Origin: Macrotrachela quadricornifera
Lineage: Eukaryota; Rotifera; Eurotatoria; Philodinida; Philodinidae
Reading direction: 5' to 3'
NCBI GenBank assembly: GCA_022393335.1
Contig: JAJEKB010001330.1
Location: 1-64,000 of the forward strand
DNA: 64,000 bases
Shown: positions 1-11,339 of the stretch, piece by piece
Numbering within the stretch: position 1 is the first letter of the stretch
How the letters are laid out: every line of letters starts with the position of its first letter
Translations under genes and position numbers: made by a program
The notes under the pieces: model-generated
Told to the model about the DNA's origin: nothing
The model's input: the letters and a program-made list of their open reading frames with translations, nothing else
Databases searched by the model: none

Positions 1-190
1 AATTTTGACGTGTAAATGTTTTTAAATTTGAAATAATTGAAAAAAAATACTAGTGTAAATATGATCTAAAATGTGATCATTTATTGGATATCTACTTTCT
101 TGCTAGATTTCTTTTTCTTTATTTCTCTCTGTCTCTTTCTCTTTTTTCGAATTATGTTTTCTTGTTTCATTATTGCAGGGGTACTGCCTT
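1..190 (-). promoter_or_regulatory. 5' flank of an ART-family gene lying just left of the window
   Basis: This stretch aligns almost base for base with 46170-46350, which lies directly upstream of the start codon of the open ART+TPR gene. In that copy the CAT of the start codon ends at 46169, so the corresponding start codon would sit immediately left of position 1. Shared features are a CTAGTG box, a GATCACATTTTAGATC near-palindrome (minus strand, about positions 62-77 here) and a pyrimidine-rich tract. Homology fades after about 190. The function as promoter/5'UTR is inferred from position and conservation only. Confidence 0.65.
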
Positions 191-507
191 GTCTCTTTTA
201 TTATTGGATCTGTTGGTATACAAAACAAAACAAAGGTGCTAGTAATAAATGAAGAACGAGAAAAATGACTGGACACAGTGCAGTTCTTGTTCCCAAAAAA
301 AAAATAAAATAAAACAATTTGCGAAAAAAGGCTTATTATTGACGAATTGTTTTTGTTTTGGTTCTGTTCTAAGCAATGTTTATGTAAGAAAATCTAACGG
401 TAAAATTATTTATACTATCATATGAATCATGAACTGCACGAGTAAACAACATTCTACTATTTGAACAATGATAAATATAGTTTAGTCATCCTTTTATCAC
501 TATTATA
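191..507. other. Non-coding stretch
   Basis: AT-rich sequence between the ART 5' flank and the inverted-repeat block. I see no open frame, RNA gene or repeat here. Confidence 0.5.
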
Positions 508-821
508 TAAGGTATGAACAAAAACTTCACAGATCTTTTGTAATCGATATATCTCTGCAACCACTCAAGTAATTTCAACAAGTAAATAGTCATTTTAAAG
601 AGCATTTGTAACTGTAATTATTGTGTAAAAATCTTTGTACTGCATGTTTTGTCAGATTTATTCGATCATGTATGGTTCATTCGAGAGAATCAAGAGCACC
701 CTACTAGAATCAGTATTTTATGCTCTTTCTGACTTATAGTTAGGTTTATTAAGAACAAATTCTTGAAAGGACCAGAAGCAATTTTTCTACAAAATGTTTT
801 GTTCACCTATCTTAAAGAGTA

Positions 822-1461
822 GGAAATAATATTATTCCGACTCATATTTCAAAAAATATCAAATGAACTTTATATCAAATGACAGCCTGTCAAAAACAGA
901 ATTTAGGAGTACAATCCATCATTCATACGATGACAGCGAATTCCATGCGGTTCGGCATTCACATGGGTGGATAGTCAATCACAAAAACGTAAAACTCTCT
1001 AAAACTATTTTATTTATCGGGCTTTGTAGAGTTGTCTTTGCTGATCATTTTATTAAAAAACTTTTTCCAGATTAGACAATAAATAACATTAATAAAGTCA
1101 AAATACCCAAAAGTATATTACCTATAATAGTTGGAATAGTCTGAAATTTGCCGTATTTTGATCCTACCACTGTTATTTACCGATCAAATTTGTAAATTGC
1201 TTTTAAAAAAATGATCAGTGTAGAGAACTCTACCAAGTTCAATAGACAGAAACATTTTTCGAGAACTTTATCTTTTTTAGTTAACTAGCGATGACAGGCT
1301 CAATTATATGACTAAAACTTGAAACTTTTCGTATTTTTATAGTTCATTCTTCTCCTTTGAATGAACAATCATACTCCTAAATTCTGTTTTTGACAGACTG
1401 TCATTCGATATAAAGTTCATTTGATATATTTTGAAATATGAGCTAGAATAGTATTATTTCC
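822..1461. mobile_element. TIR element (MITE), TA-flanked
   Basis: About 90 bp at 822-911 recur inverted at 1374-1461 with few mismatches. The ends read TA|GGAAATAATATTATTCC on the left and ATTATTTCC|TA on the right, compatible with a TA target duplication (820-821, 1462-1463) as in Tc1/mariner-type elements. The 70-codon frame at 863-1075 begins inside the terminal repeat and has no coding character. The element interrupts the left arm of the outer inverted repeat. Confidence 0.65.
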
Positions 1462-1469
1462 TACCCGGT

Positions 1470-1660
1470 AAGGAATCATGGCAACAATGTCCTGGTAATA
1501 ATGTCCTTATGAAAATATCCTTGAGAAAATATCCTCGCAAAAATGTCCCTATGATTTGGTCCTCAAGAAAATATTCTTGCTCAGAAATGTCCTTGATCAA
1601 AACGTCTTTTTAAAATCGTCCTTTGCATCAAGAATGTCCTTTTCTTATGACCTTGGTTTT
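1470..1660 (+). repeat. Subterminal array of ATGTCCTT motifs
   Basis: Irregularly spaced copies of a short motif close to AAAATGTCCTTG (variants ATGTCCTG, ATATCCTT, ATGTCCCT, ACGTCTTT, ATGTCCTT) separated by about 8-15 bases. The same motif runs on the opposite strand at 2998-3175, and both orientations recur at 38380-38525 and 39212-39290. Spacing is too loose and spacers too short for CRISPR. Facing clustered motifs near element ends suggest transposase-binding subterminal repeats; that role is inference. Confidence 0.6.
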
Positions 1661-1665
1661 ATCTA

Positions 1666-2662
1666 ACGGGTGTTCCAGAAAGAATAGTCCTCTCAGTATT
1701 TTTGAGATTTCTCCTCTATTATTCCTGTGATTAAAGCTCTTTATTATTAAAAGATATTGCTTGAAATTCTATACAAAACCATATATGACTACGTCTAAGA
1801 ACTATCTTAGATATTTTTGAAAAAAGACGAAAACTAAAGACATACAAGCAGATGTAGTTTGTAAATATATCATCAATAATATACGGTTGCACTTTTGTGT
1901 TTCATATTTTAATCTCTAAATACGTTTTACTAAAAAAGTAATATATACCATAAGATTCTGCATGAAAAGCTCTACAAACTACAAAGTAAAGTTTATTTTA
2001 ATTGCGTTATTTTTATTTTCAAAAAAAAACAACTCTGTGTGACGGATTTTCGTCGTTGCGAAAATCGCCCGCATGGAATTTGGAGCTGTTTTCAACTTTA
2101 CAAAATGACACAAACAGAATAAATCGTTCTTTATAAATTATAGAGCTTTTCACGCTACACCTTGCGGAGTACTTTGATTTTTTTACAGGACACATATCAG
2201 GTGATAAAAAAAATAAAATAAGAAAAAGGAATTTTCATACGTGTAAAAAAAATGATTTTTTTTCACAATGGCGAAAAATCGTCACACAGAATTTTGCTTT
2301 TTTGTAAACAAAAAGTATACAATTAAAATAAACTTTAGGTTATAGATTGTAAAGCTTTTCACGCTGTATCTTATGGTATATTTTGTCTTTTTAATAAAAC
2401 GTATTTAGAGATTAAATAAGAAATGCAAGGTGCGGCCATTTATTATGAGACACCCGTTATTTACCAATTACTTCTGCTTGTATGTCTTTAGTTTTCGTCT
2501 TTTTTTCAAATGTATCTAAAACCGCTTTTCAGTCTAGTCATATATGATTTTGTAGAGAATTTCAAGCGCTAACTTTTGATAATAAATAAGGTTTTAATTA
2601 CAGGAATAATAGAGGAGAAACTTAAAAACACTGGGAGGACCATTTTTTCTGAGGCATCCACC
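1666..2662. mobile_element. ACGGGTG-family TIR element
   Basis: About 190 bp at 1666-1850 recur inverted at 2470-2662. The left end is TA|ACGGGTGTTCCAGAAAG, followed by a conserved CTCAGTATTTT block. The same terminus is seen at 25158 and at both ends of the 37942-39794 element, so this is a dispersed family. There is no coding capacity. Its middle is occupied by another inverted repeat (1880-2457). Confidence 0.6.
1880..2457. mobile_element. Inner nested inverted repeat
   Basis: 1885-2070 pairs with 2262-2420 in opposite orientation, including TTTAATCTCTAAATACGTTT against its complement and a CGTCACACAGA/TCTGTGTGACG pair. The right end reads CACCCGT|TA, an ACGGGTG-family terminus. The arms carry a GAAAAGCTCTACAAA motif also found, degraded, at 8890 and 59860. 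The left limit is approximate. Confidence 0.5.
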
Positions 2663-2997
2663 AGGTTACAATCACAGGTTTAAACCGCGTTCACATACAA
2701 GTCATCCGAATGATTAGAAATATATTGATGGTATTCGAAAAGAAGTTGAAACGGTTCATAGTATACTTATTCAAATAAATTATTGGCATGCCACCTCTCA
2801 CAAAACGACCAAATCGCAGAATCGCTGAACGGTGAATGAAAGAAGTTTATGATCCATATCACATAAAACAAATAACAATTAATGACTTACTTCATGGACT
2901 TCCTTTTTTTGTTGCACACGAGAAATAAAATAAAAATTGAACAATTGTGATGAATTTAGAAAAACAACTAGTGTTTTCATCATGTAGTAGAAATTCA

Positions 2998-3175
2998 GCT
3001 AAAAGGACATCTTCTTGAAGGACATTTTTTTGAAGGACATTATTGGTGAGAACCATTTTCCAACGTTTAGCTGAAAAGGACATTTCTCGATGAGGACATT
3101 TTTTTTAAGGACGAAACACCATGATGACATTGCAAAGGACATTTTAAAAAGGACATTCTTGACTGTTTCCCCCGG
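2998..3175 (-). repeat. Subterminal array, inverted partner
   Basis: Repeated AAGGACAT(T) units, the reverse complement of the 1470-1660 array. Both ends carry a terminal CCGG (CCGGTAAGG at 1465-1473; CCCCCGGTAAG near 3172-3180), consistent with these being the two ends of one element. Confidence 0.6.
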
Positions 3176-3479
3176 TAAGATATGTGAACAAAACATTTTG
3201 TAGAAAAATTGCTTCTGGTCGTTTCAAGAATTTATTCTTAATAAACCTAACTATAAGTTAGAAAGAGCATAAAATGCTGATTCTAGTAGGGTGCTCTTGA
3301 TTCTCTCGAATGGACCATACATGACCGTATAAAACTGACAAAACATACAGTACAAAGATTTTTACACAATAAGTACAGTTTCAAATGCTCTTCAAAATGA
3401 CTATTTATTTGTTGAAATTGAGTGGTTACAGAAATATATCGATTACAAAAGTTGTGTGAACTTTTTGTTCATACCTTAA

Positions 3480-6400
3480 GGATTTACAGAATAATTTTCC
3501 GAAAAGCTTCATAAATATCAAACATTTAATTATAAAATCAGTGATTCTAAAGTAACACGTATTGAACTGTATAAAAATATTTCAGTTGATTTTTTTATCG
3601 TTCTTTTTTTATGTTTTGCGTTTACTGAAACACTCTGTATGATATTGCTATATAATGTAGCCATATGATACCTTGTATTAGTTTCTAGGATATTTCTTTC
3701 TGAAAGAAGGAGAAGAATTTCAAAAGGGGGAAAATTTCCCGAAAGAAAAAAACTTCTTGAAGAGAAAGAAAATTTGATATCAGCGAAAAGAACTTTTCAA
3801 TACCAAATCACTTTCTCAATTTGTGACCAAATTTCTAGATACATTCTAGTTTAGACTACCAGATTATGGACAGAAACATACGTAGGGATATCTCCCTCGT
3901 TGAGCATGGAGGTGAAAAACACAGACACAGAGCATAGCGTTCGGTCAGCGTTTCGAACAAAATTTCGCAACAAAATGTTTTCGTACACTTTGCTTAACTG
4001 AGAAAAAAACATATGTACACCTAACTTTCACAAAGAAAATGTATCAAAATGTACAGATTGAGGTTTCTCATACAATCAAGGCTCTCAAAAACGGATGATG
4101 GGAAGGTTCTTACACAAATATCGCTCAATTTTTCATCAAATAAAACATGTTACGAGAAAATTGAAAATATTTCTCAAAGACATACGTCGAAAGCGATTTC
4201 TGACTATATGATCAAAAGAATTCTGTTTTGTATCGACTTAGAAAAACAAGTTCTTCTTTGTATACTACTAAAATATACGCTGTAAAAACTGTCCAATCCA
4301 GTTGTAACGGACAAGTCATAATCTTCTAATATTTTTCGATTTTCTCTGGTACCTTACATAATATATTTCTGCTCTTGATTTTGTTAGATTTGCCATTTAA
4401 TTCTTTATCAACTTGGTAGAGAAGAGTACAACATAGATTTTGGTACTATAATAAAAAAAATTCAAAACAACGCTCTACAAAATAACGCAAAATAATTGAA
4501 TGTGGAAACGGTGACCCTTTGATAAGACTTTTTTGAGACTTGGCTAGTGCCATTTCTAATCGGAACAAATAAAATATTGACTAAAAACGGTTCGAAATAC
4601 TTATGCTATAAATATGTCAAAGTTTTTATATTGCCAACACAGTAAAGACCAATGCAAATATTGAGTAAAACAAAACGAACAATAACCTGAAAAATGACTA
4701 GTAGATAAAGAATCAATGTATTTTGATGAAATAAACAGACACAAATCACAAAATAATGAGGAATCACTCATTTTGTAGCGGATATTCCGAGCTGTTTTTC
4801 TTCAGAGCGTCCATTTCAGTAGTGTTCAAAGATGTATTGCTTATTTCAAGTCGATCCATGATAGAGCTCTTTTGATCATAGAATGAGAAAGCACGTTCGA
4901 CCTCGATCTCTAACAGCTATTCTCAATTTTTTAAGAAGATATTTTATTCGATGAAAAATGGAGCGATATTTGTGCAAAGACTTTTGCATCATTTGTTATT
5001 ATCAATGTATAATGCTAGAATGACTTATATTAATCAAACAATAATGAAACTAACCTTTGCCGGTTATGCAGATCTTGATACTAATATGAAATACTTTACT
5101 TATCTTGCAAAAAATGTCTTCTTACGAATAACACGACAGGGAAATAATATAAAAAACGTGTACGAAAACTTACTTGTTATTGATAAATCTCCTTTCGTTT
5201 ACTTGTTTTTTCGTTTATTTATGGTCATGCTTCGTCAATCAAGCAATTTTTTTCCAACTAATTTATATTAAAGAAATATCATATGCATATGCATCTACGA
5301 TATAGAATAATACACGCACACTCTGAATCATCTCTTTTTCTATCGATAGCGAAACACACTAACGCATACATTAGTAGACGATGCTCTACGTTGCTTCACC
5401 TGTAATCAATTTTTTGTTCGTTCGACTATCATTAGAAAAAAAAGCGTGAAGGAAGTAATTAGTTTTTATCATGCATCGAATATATGTTTATTTTGTTATG
5501 TCTAGAAGGTCATTCATTGATAATATTTAATATTCATGTAAAATGGACAGTTACACATTGGAACAAATAGAGTGATTAGTTTTCGGGAATGTGAGGACAA
5601 ACACCATTAACTAGTACAGAATTGAAGGCAATATCTCAGGAAGCGATAGTTTTCGTTAATTTGCTAATAGTTATATTTTCCTTTACAATTTCAAGAAAAA
5701 GGGCTTTTCATATTCAATACAGAAATATTTCTAAATATTTTTACCTTAGAAGGCGGCTACATTTGTGACGGTTAGACATTAGTGAAACATTTTTTAAACT
5801 TGATTTTAAAAGTCACACTCAACTATGATTTATTTTTATAGAAAGACAACTCAGTTTGCCGCTAAATTTACTAAAGCTTTACTTCTTATTCGGTGCAAGC
5901 CCTATTCTCTCTATGAAATTCGTCGAAGCTATGCACTGTGTGCGAGATTTATGACATTTATGCCACATATTAGACCTCGCAGTAGTCACAGACTGTTTCA
6001 TGAAGTCAGCAGAAACCACAGGTGGAGTACCAAATGTGTCAGAAGCTGAAGCTTGCCTAAAATATTTGGCAAATAGTTAACCAGAAAATTTTCACAACTA
6101 TATTTGAAAAGTAGGATGACTAGCCCGTTCAGATCTAGAGCCATGTATTTAATTTATAGACATAAAGGAGCGTACATTTTTGTACCTGATAAAATTGATG
6201 AACAGAAGTTCGCTGTATTCGTTATGGTTCGTTGAAATTAATATAATAAAAATTCAAAGAGATTTTTTAATCAAAAGAAAAAGTGTTAATTTTATAGATA
6301 AAATGTATTGCGTATACGTATACACTACTCTTGTCAGCAACATGTAAAACAGCGGGTACATTCTGATTCTGCTTGATGCATTTGCTATTCGAAACGCTGC

Positions 6401-6496
6401 TCTCGATGAAAGTGTTAGTAGAAAGACGAACACATAGGTAACAAGAAACATGGACCATAACTTTTGCATTGCAAATCACTGAAAAAGCTTGGTCAT
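3480..6496. other. About 3 kb without a recognisable gene
   Basis: Short open frames (78 codons at 4049, 106 codons at 4951, 74 codons at 5825) have no similarity I recognise, no splice signals in register and AT-driven amino-acid composition. I judge them chance frames. No RNA gene or tandem repeat was seen. Confidence 0.5.
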
Positions 6497-6814
6497 CAGG
6501 CACGTAGCCAGGATTTTTTTCAGGGGGGGGGGGATCGGCTTTTTTTTTGCGCAAGAAAGATGTTTTCAACTATCTTTCTTTCCGTATGATGAAAAATGAA
6601 ACGAACTCATTTTCTGTTCACAGACAATTTTTTTATTGTAAAATGAAAAACTGATGAAATAGCATGGCTATTGACAGAAATGAGAGAATTATTAGTTGCA
6701 ACTATCTGTAAATGTGTTCAAAACTTGAAATTATCAGATTTCATAACAAAAAAACAAAAACTCAGGGGGGGGGGGGTCAAACCCCCCAACCCCCCCCCCC
6801 CCGCTACGTCCCCG
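6497..6814. mobile_element. hAT-type MITE, 318 bp
   Basis: The element begins CAGGCACGTAGCCAGG and ends CCCCGCTACGTCCCCG, so its termini match at 12 of 16 positions when inverted. It is flanked by a perfect 8-bp duplication TTGGTCAT (6489-6496 and 6815-6822), the target-site length of the hAT superfamily. Long G runs (6521-6533 and 6765-6777) and a C run (6790-6802) lie just inside the ends. There is no transposase. The perfect duplication argues for a fairly recent insertion. Confidence 0.85.
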
Positions 6815-6822
6815 TTGGTCAT

Positions 6823-7465
6823 GCGCAGAAACCGATACAGAGTACCTTTGCTGTTTCCGAACGACTCAAACACATACATGAATAAAGTGAAAGAGAGTCG
6901 TAAAGATAGTGAGTGTAAATGTTGAAGGAGATAAAGAAAGGAGTATTTCGAAATGAACGAAAATTAAAAATCGATTTAGTTCGTAGCTTTTGAAAATGAT
7001 ACAGAGGTTTATGTGAACGGATGTATAATTCATAAAAGTTGATATGGCGAAATGTTGCGTTATGTGTCTGAGAAAATTGCTTTTAGATGAAATTGTTAAA
7101 ATAAATTCGTTGTTAATGATTTGGTATATGTTATGCATGAGCTTGCCACTATATGTTTATTGTCTTTTTGGATTTCATTTGTTGACTCAGATCTTACATC
7201 AACACCGTTGTTTAATTTGAATGTTTTAAGTTAAAACAACGTTTTACCAAATTTTTAATTCACTATTATATATTATCTGCTTCTTATATATGAAAATACA
7301 AAAAAAATAATACAATAATCATATGAAAACAAAACAAATACACGCGAAGAGATCTGATTTTTACTAGTAAAGAACTTTAATTTTATGTTTAACATAATTG
7401 AAAAAAGATTAAATGTATTCAGAATATTCTTACGTAATAAATCAATTGAAAAGGAAACAAGAATA
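6823..7465. other. Non-coding stretch
   Basis: AT-rich spacer between two transposon remnants. The 90-codon minus frame at 6866-7138 has no recognisable similarity and begins in low-complexity sequence. Nothing else is seen. Confidence 0.45.
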
Positions 7466-8401
7466 ATGACTGATGCAAAAGTCTTGGCACAAATGTCGGA
7501 CTAGATTGTGAGCTTACACAAGATGTTAGAAAGCCAATTCTTTCACCATCAGAAAGATCAAAGTCTGCAGATTAAAAATGCATTATTCGAAAAAAAATTG
7601 TGAGTTAATTAATAGTCGAAATTTCCAGTTTTCAGAAGGCACCAAAAACGCCTTGTAACTTTTGAGTTTTTTTATTATAATTTGATTTTAGTAATTAACG
7701 TATCTCCCAAATTTATTAATCAATCGAGCTCAAACTTTTACTCTTGACTCATCACAGGTTTAGCTCTTGAAAACACCTAAATTCGAAGTCCCTTTTCTTG
7801 CTGGTTACAATGAGGAGATCTCCTTTTCCATAGCTACAAATGTTGGTGGAATTTGTCTTTTTCGGAAAAGGTTTTAGACTTTCGTTTTTCAAAAGGTCGA
7901 TTTTAAATCGTTCAAAAGATACAGCTTTTCGAGCTCTTCAGCAAGACCAAACTGAATTTTTACCCTCAAAAGTTTGTTGATATAAAACTCTTGAGAAAGG
8001 AAAATCGTCAAAAAAGTCGTATGACGCCCGTTTTTACTAAAGTGAAAGAGACTTATATCTCAGACTGAGAACATTCGTTTTGACCCAAATCTTTTTACGG
8101 TATAGTATTTTGCCTGTAGAACATAGTAATGTTGACAAATTTTCGAAAAACTTTCGAAAATGTTCATAAATCTAAAATCACAGAGAAAAGACTACCTTTT
8201 AAGTAGGTTACAAGGCGTTTTTGGTGCCTTCTGAAAACTGGAAATTTCGACTATTAATTAACTCACAATTTTTTTTTCGAATAATGCATTTTTAATCTGC
8301 AGACTTTGATCTTTCTGATGGTGAAAGAATTGGCTTTCTAACATCTTGTGTAAGCTCACAATCTAGTCCGACATTTGTGCCAAGACTTTTGCATCAGTCA
8401 T
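7466..8401. mobile_element. 936-bp TIR element with long near-identical arms
   Basis: About 195 bp at 7466-7660 recur inverted at 8208-8401 almost without change (ends ATGACTGATGCAAAAGTC and its complement). TA dinucleotides sit directly outside both ends (7464-7465, 8402-8403), suggesting a TA target duplication. The roughly 550-bp centre is AT-rich and non-coding. Superfamily is uncertain beyond the TA preference; the near identity of the arms suggests recent activity or gene conversion between arms. Confidence 0.75.
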
Positions 8402-8801
8402 TATTTAATAAAAGTTTTCATAATCGAAAGAAGATATGAATGTAATTTATAATAACCTAATAAAGGCAATTTAAATATACATATTATGTTGGTATATGTC
8501 AAATAAAATATATGTACAAATCGATATATTATGACCAGACAAGTGTAAAAAAAATCATTAAATATGTGATCAATCGTTTATTTATCCGATGGTGAATATC
8601 GAATTTTATGTTTTCTATTACGTTTAGTAATCATCGTTGGAACTACATGGGTCACTCCAAAAAGATGCAGTTTAAGTTTAAGTATTTTGTTGTAATTCTT
8701 AAGCACATTTTGGATTATGTGCAAAGTTTCAAACTTCTAGGTTTTGTACTTCGCTGTGGTCCATCATTGCTTTTATATTTGGTAGTGTATGCAACCTGCC
8801 A

Positions 8802-9050
8802 ACGGATGATCCATCATAAATCAGAGACCTTTGCATTCCGTTTTTCAATTCCTATATGCGTTTAACTAAAAATTTAAAATATACTAGAAGATGCAGCATG
8901 AAACGCTCTACAATTTATCTAAGAGAGCTGTTTTTAAAGTTACACTTTTTATTTTGAAAATCGAGCAAATTCTTAAAGACTAAACTTCAACTTGCAAAAA
9001 AGTGACTTTTTCTTATTTATCATCTGATAAGTTTTTTATTTAAAAATAAA
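8802..9050 (+). mobile_element. Truncated ACGGGTG-family end
   Basis: AACGGATGATCCATCATAAA followed by a CCTTTGCATT block, a TATGCGTTTAACTAAAAA block and the motif GATGCAGCATGAAACGCTCTACA reproduces, in order, the terminal and internal blocks of the 1880-2457 element. No partner end is seen, so this is a fragment. The 85-codon frame at 8608-8865 overlaps it and is not supported as a gene. Confidence 0.45.
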
Positions 9051-10130
9051 TAGCGCTCATCCTACAGATTTGCTAGCCTTTTTCTGAAAGAAAATTTAGT
9101 ATGATTATTATTGAATATATCATATCTTAGTCTTCTTGACTGCGTGAAATTACTCGAATGTGGTTGGTTTTTAACTTGATAAATAAATGATCAATCACAA
9201 CAATACAACTCATTTTTTTGAAAAAATTAATCGAATTTACAAAGTTTAAGCGAGCTGTGATACAGAATATTGTCGAATTCTGTCATTTTGAAAATAATCC
9301 GGGTAAAGGGACCTTTCCAATAGCTGAAGAATCAAAAAATAGGTGTCATGAAAAATATTAATCGCTTTTCAACACTAGATTTCATTTAAATGTTGTATCA
9401 CTATCAGAAGCAGACTTCAAATTTCAATTCCTTATCATTGAATAAGTCTGATCAAGCTTATTACAGATAGATGGTCATATTTTCTTATCCTGAACATTAA
9501 CTTGCCTGAATAAAACGAAGATACAAACATAAGATTTCGGACAGCACAACTATATCTATTTTTGCTTACGATACAACAAGCAAATCACGTCCTGCTAGCA
9601 TTCACATATCCTTTACTGGATAGGCTCTATTACGTTAAATGTCTAATAAGAAATTATTTTGGTTCAAGAATCGAATCATTTGATAATTTCTGAAGGTAGC
9701 TCAACTTTCGCTTAATATACTTATGATAAATCTTTTAAATCAATGTCTAGTCGTTTCCATATATAAGGCCATTAAGTTGTTCGATATTACTTCAGGCTTG
9801 AAGCGAACAGATACCTCTCATTTGAATTCTTTTCGAAAATTTACTGAGCATCTGTTAATACCCTCACCAAGAAGAAACTAAAAAAGAAGAACTATTTAAA
9901 AAACTGCTATAAATAGAGTACATAACACTGTCGCCTAGGAAAGATCTTCATCTGTTTTAAATGTTATTTTACATTTCCTGCCTACACAAAGTCAATAAGC
10001 GGACCTCAAGTGACCAACTCATTTTCTACACATCTATGTGTAAATCTTACCCAAAGACCTGGCGTTTTGTAATCAACGGGAAAAATATCTATATTACATG
10101 CAATCTCGAGCATGAATTCGCGACTCCATT
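9050..10130. repeat. Diverged copy of segments at 31.38 kb and 34.1-35.2 kb
   Basis: 9050-9130 resembles 31382-31460 (GCGCTCAT then TTTTTCTGAAAGA then ATTTAG). From about 9180 onward there is patchy collinear similarity to 34110-35230: an ATACAACTCATTTTT block, CATTTTGAAAATAATC, a TTATTACAGATA block, and the end near a TCTCGA(G/A)CATG box. The 34-35 kb copy lies directly 3' of the decayed F-box-like gene, so this may be the 3' flank of another lost family member. It is too diverged to give limits precisely. Confidence 0.45.
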
Positions 10131-10189
10131 GACTTCGAATTCACATTTTTCAAGCTCGATAAAGATCAGGCAAATTTCATAGGAAACAA

Positions 10190-11339
10190 TGATACATTAA
10201 TTTATCATTAATTAATAACTGACAATATTGAAAAACTAATCTCAGATTTGCATTACTCATAGCCGATTCTCTTTAGTAGGGTTTTACTGGAGAGAGTTAA
10301 TTATATTACTGACCATAACTTATTTGGAAAATAAAAAACTGAATTTTGATTTGTCGATCTCCAATTATCTTGGATCAAAGTTTTTAAGAGAGGTATAAAA
10401 CTAATTAGAAATTGTTTATTAATTTCTTATTAAAATTACATTTGACTTCAGATTCAATATATCTTCCTTCGATTACTGTTCATCGAGTTTTTTATAGGCT
10501 ATCAGAAGCTTTTGATATTAATCTGGTCGACAACATTTTTTCGTTAGCTTGGATGTACAAACATACAGACACAATTTAAAATGAGCCATACTGTAGAGCT
10601 ACAAACTTATTTTATATAATACTATTTAGATCCTTCGACCTCTAAGAGATTTGTTTAAACTTTATAAAAAAAACGTCGTTTTTTTATCAAAAATGATTTC
10701 AAACAATTTCGAAAAACCAATACTACCAATCCATTCCTCGACCCCAAAATATCTTTGACTAGTGAATGTGGCAAAGATTAACAGTTATTCTTATTAATAA
10801 AATTCATACTCTTTTCTGATTGGCTTGAACAGACACACAAACTTTATTAATCTGCAGCAGCATATTTTCTGCGATATAACCCTTTCTTTTAGAAAAGCGA
10901 AAAAATAATTGTATCTCTGTTTTAACTTGTCTATATGATCGATTTGATTTTACTAGTAAATCAGAATCATCTTTTGCTGAAACATTAGCATTTAAGAATC
11001 TCTTTTTTTATTTTTTGCTTCATGAGAATACACAATGTCTATCTTACAGTATATCGAGAAGAAGATAATTGAATTATTCGAAAATTTCTCATTGGTGAAC
11101 TTCATATCCATCATGTTGTATTTGTGTCTCGAATCTGACGAGTAATTATATGATTTGTATTTTAACAAAAAGATTATCAATTAACTACCTATTTTATTAG
11201 AAGAAAAGCCGATTATAAACAATGGTTATATCAATATTCACATATTTTTCAGTTGCTTTACAACTCTTTTTAGATTATAATCCTACTTTTTGATATCTTG
11301 TACCAATGAAATTGATTGAAGACAGCTGATAGTAGCTGA
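10190..11339. other. About 1.1 kb without a recognisable gene
   Basis: AT-rich sequence with only very short frames. No repeat pairing was noticed with the rest of the window. Confidence 0.4.

Larger units (their letters stand above)
508..3479. mobile_element. Outer inverted-repeat element with nested insertions
   Basis: About 310 bp at 508-820 recur inverted at 3175-3479 (for example GGTATGAACAAAAACTTCAC against GTGAACTTTTTGTTCATACC). Together the arms enclose about 2.35 kb. The interior contains a 640-bp TA-flanked MITE, two facing arrays of an ATGTCCTT motif and a further pair of nested inverted repeats. There is no transposase-sized frame, so it is non-autonomous. No clear target duplication is visible at the outer ends. 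It could be one foldback-type element or several elements stacked by successive insertion. Confidence 0.65.

Noticed and set aside
1470..1660. Possible CRISPR array (repeated ATGTCCTT)
   Set aside because: Repeats are short and variable, spacers are 8-15 bases and not uniform, and the host is a metazoan. Interpreted as subterminal transposon repeats.
6267..6925. Frames containing PPPPEKNPG and GGGVKPPNPPPP
   Set aside because: Translations of the G/C runs at the ends of the hAT MITE.
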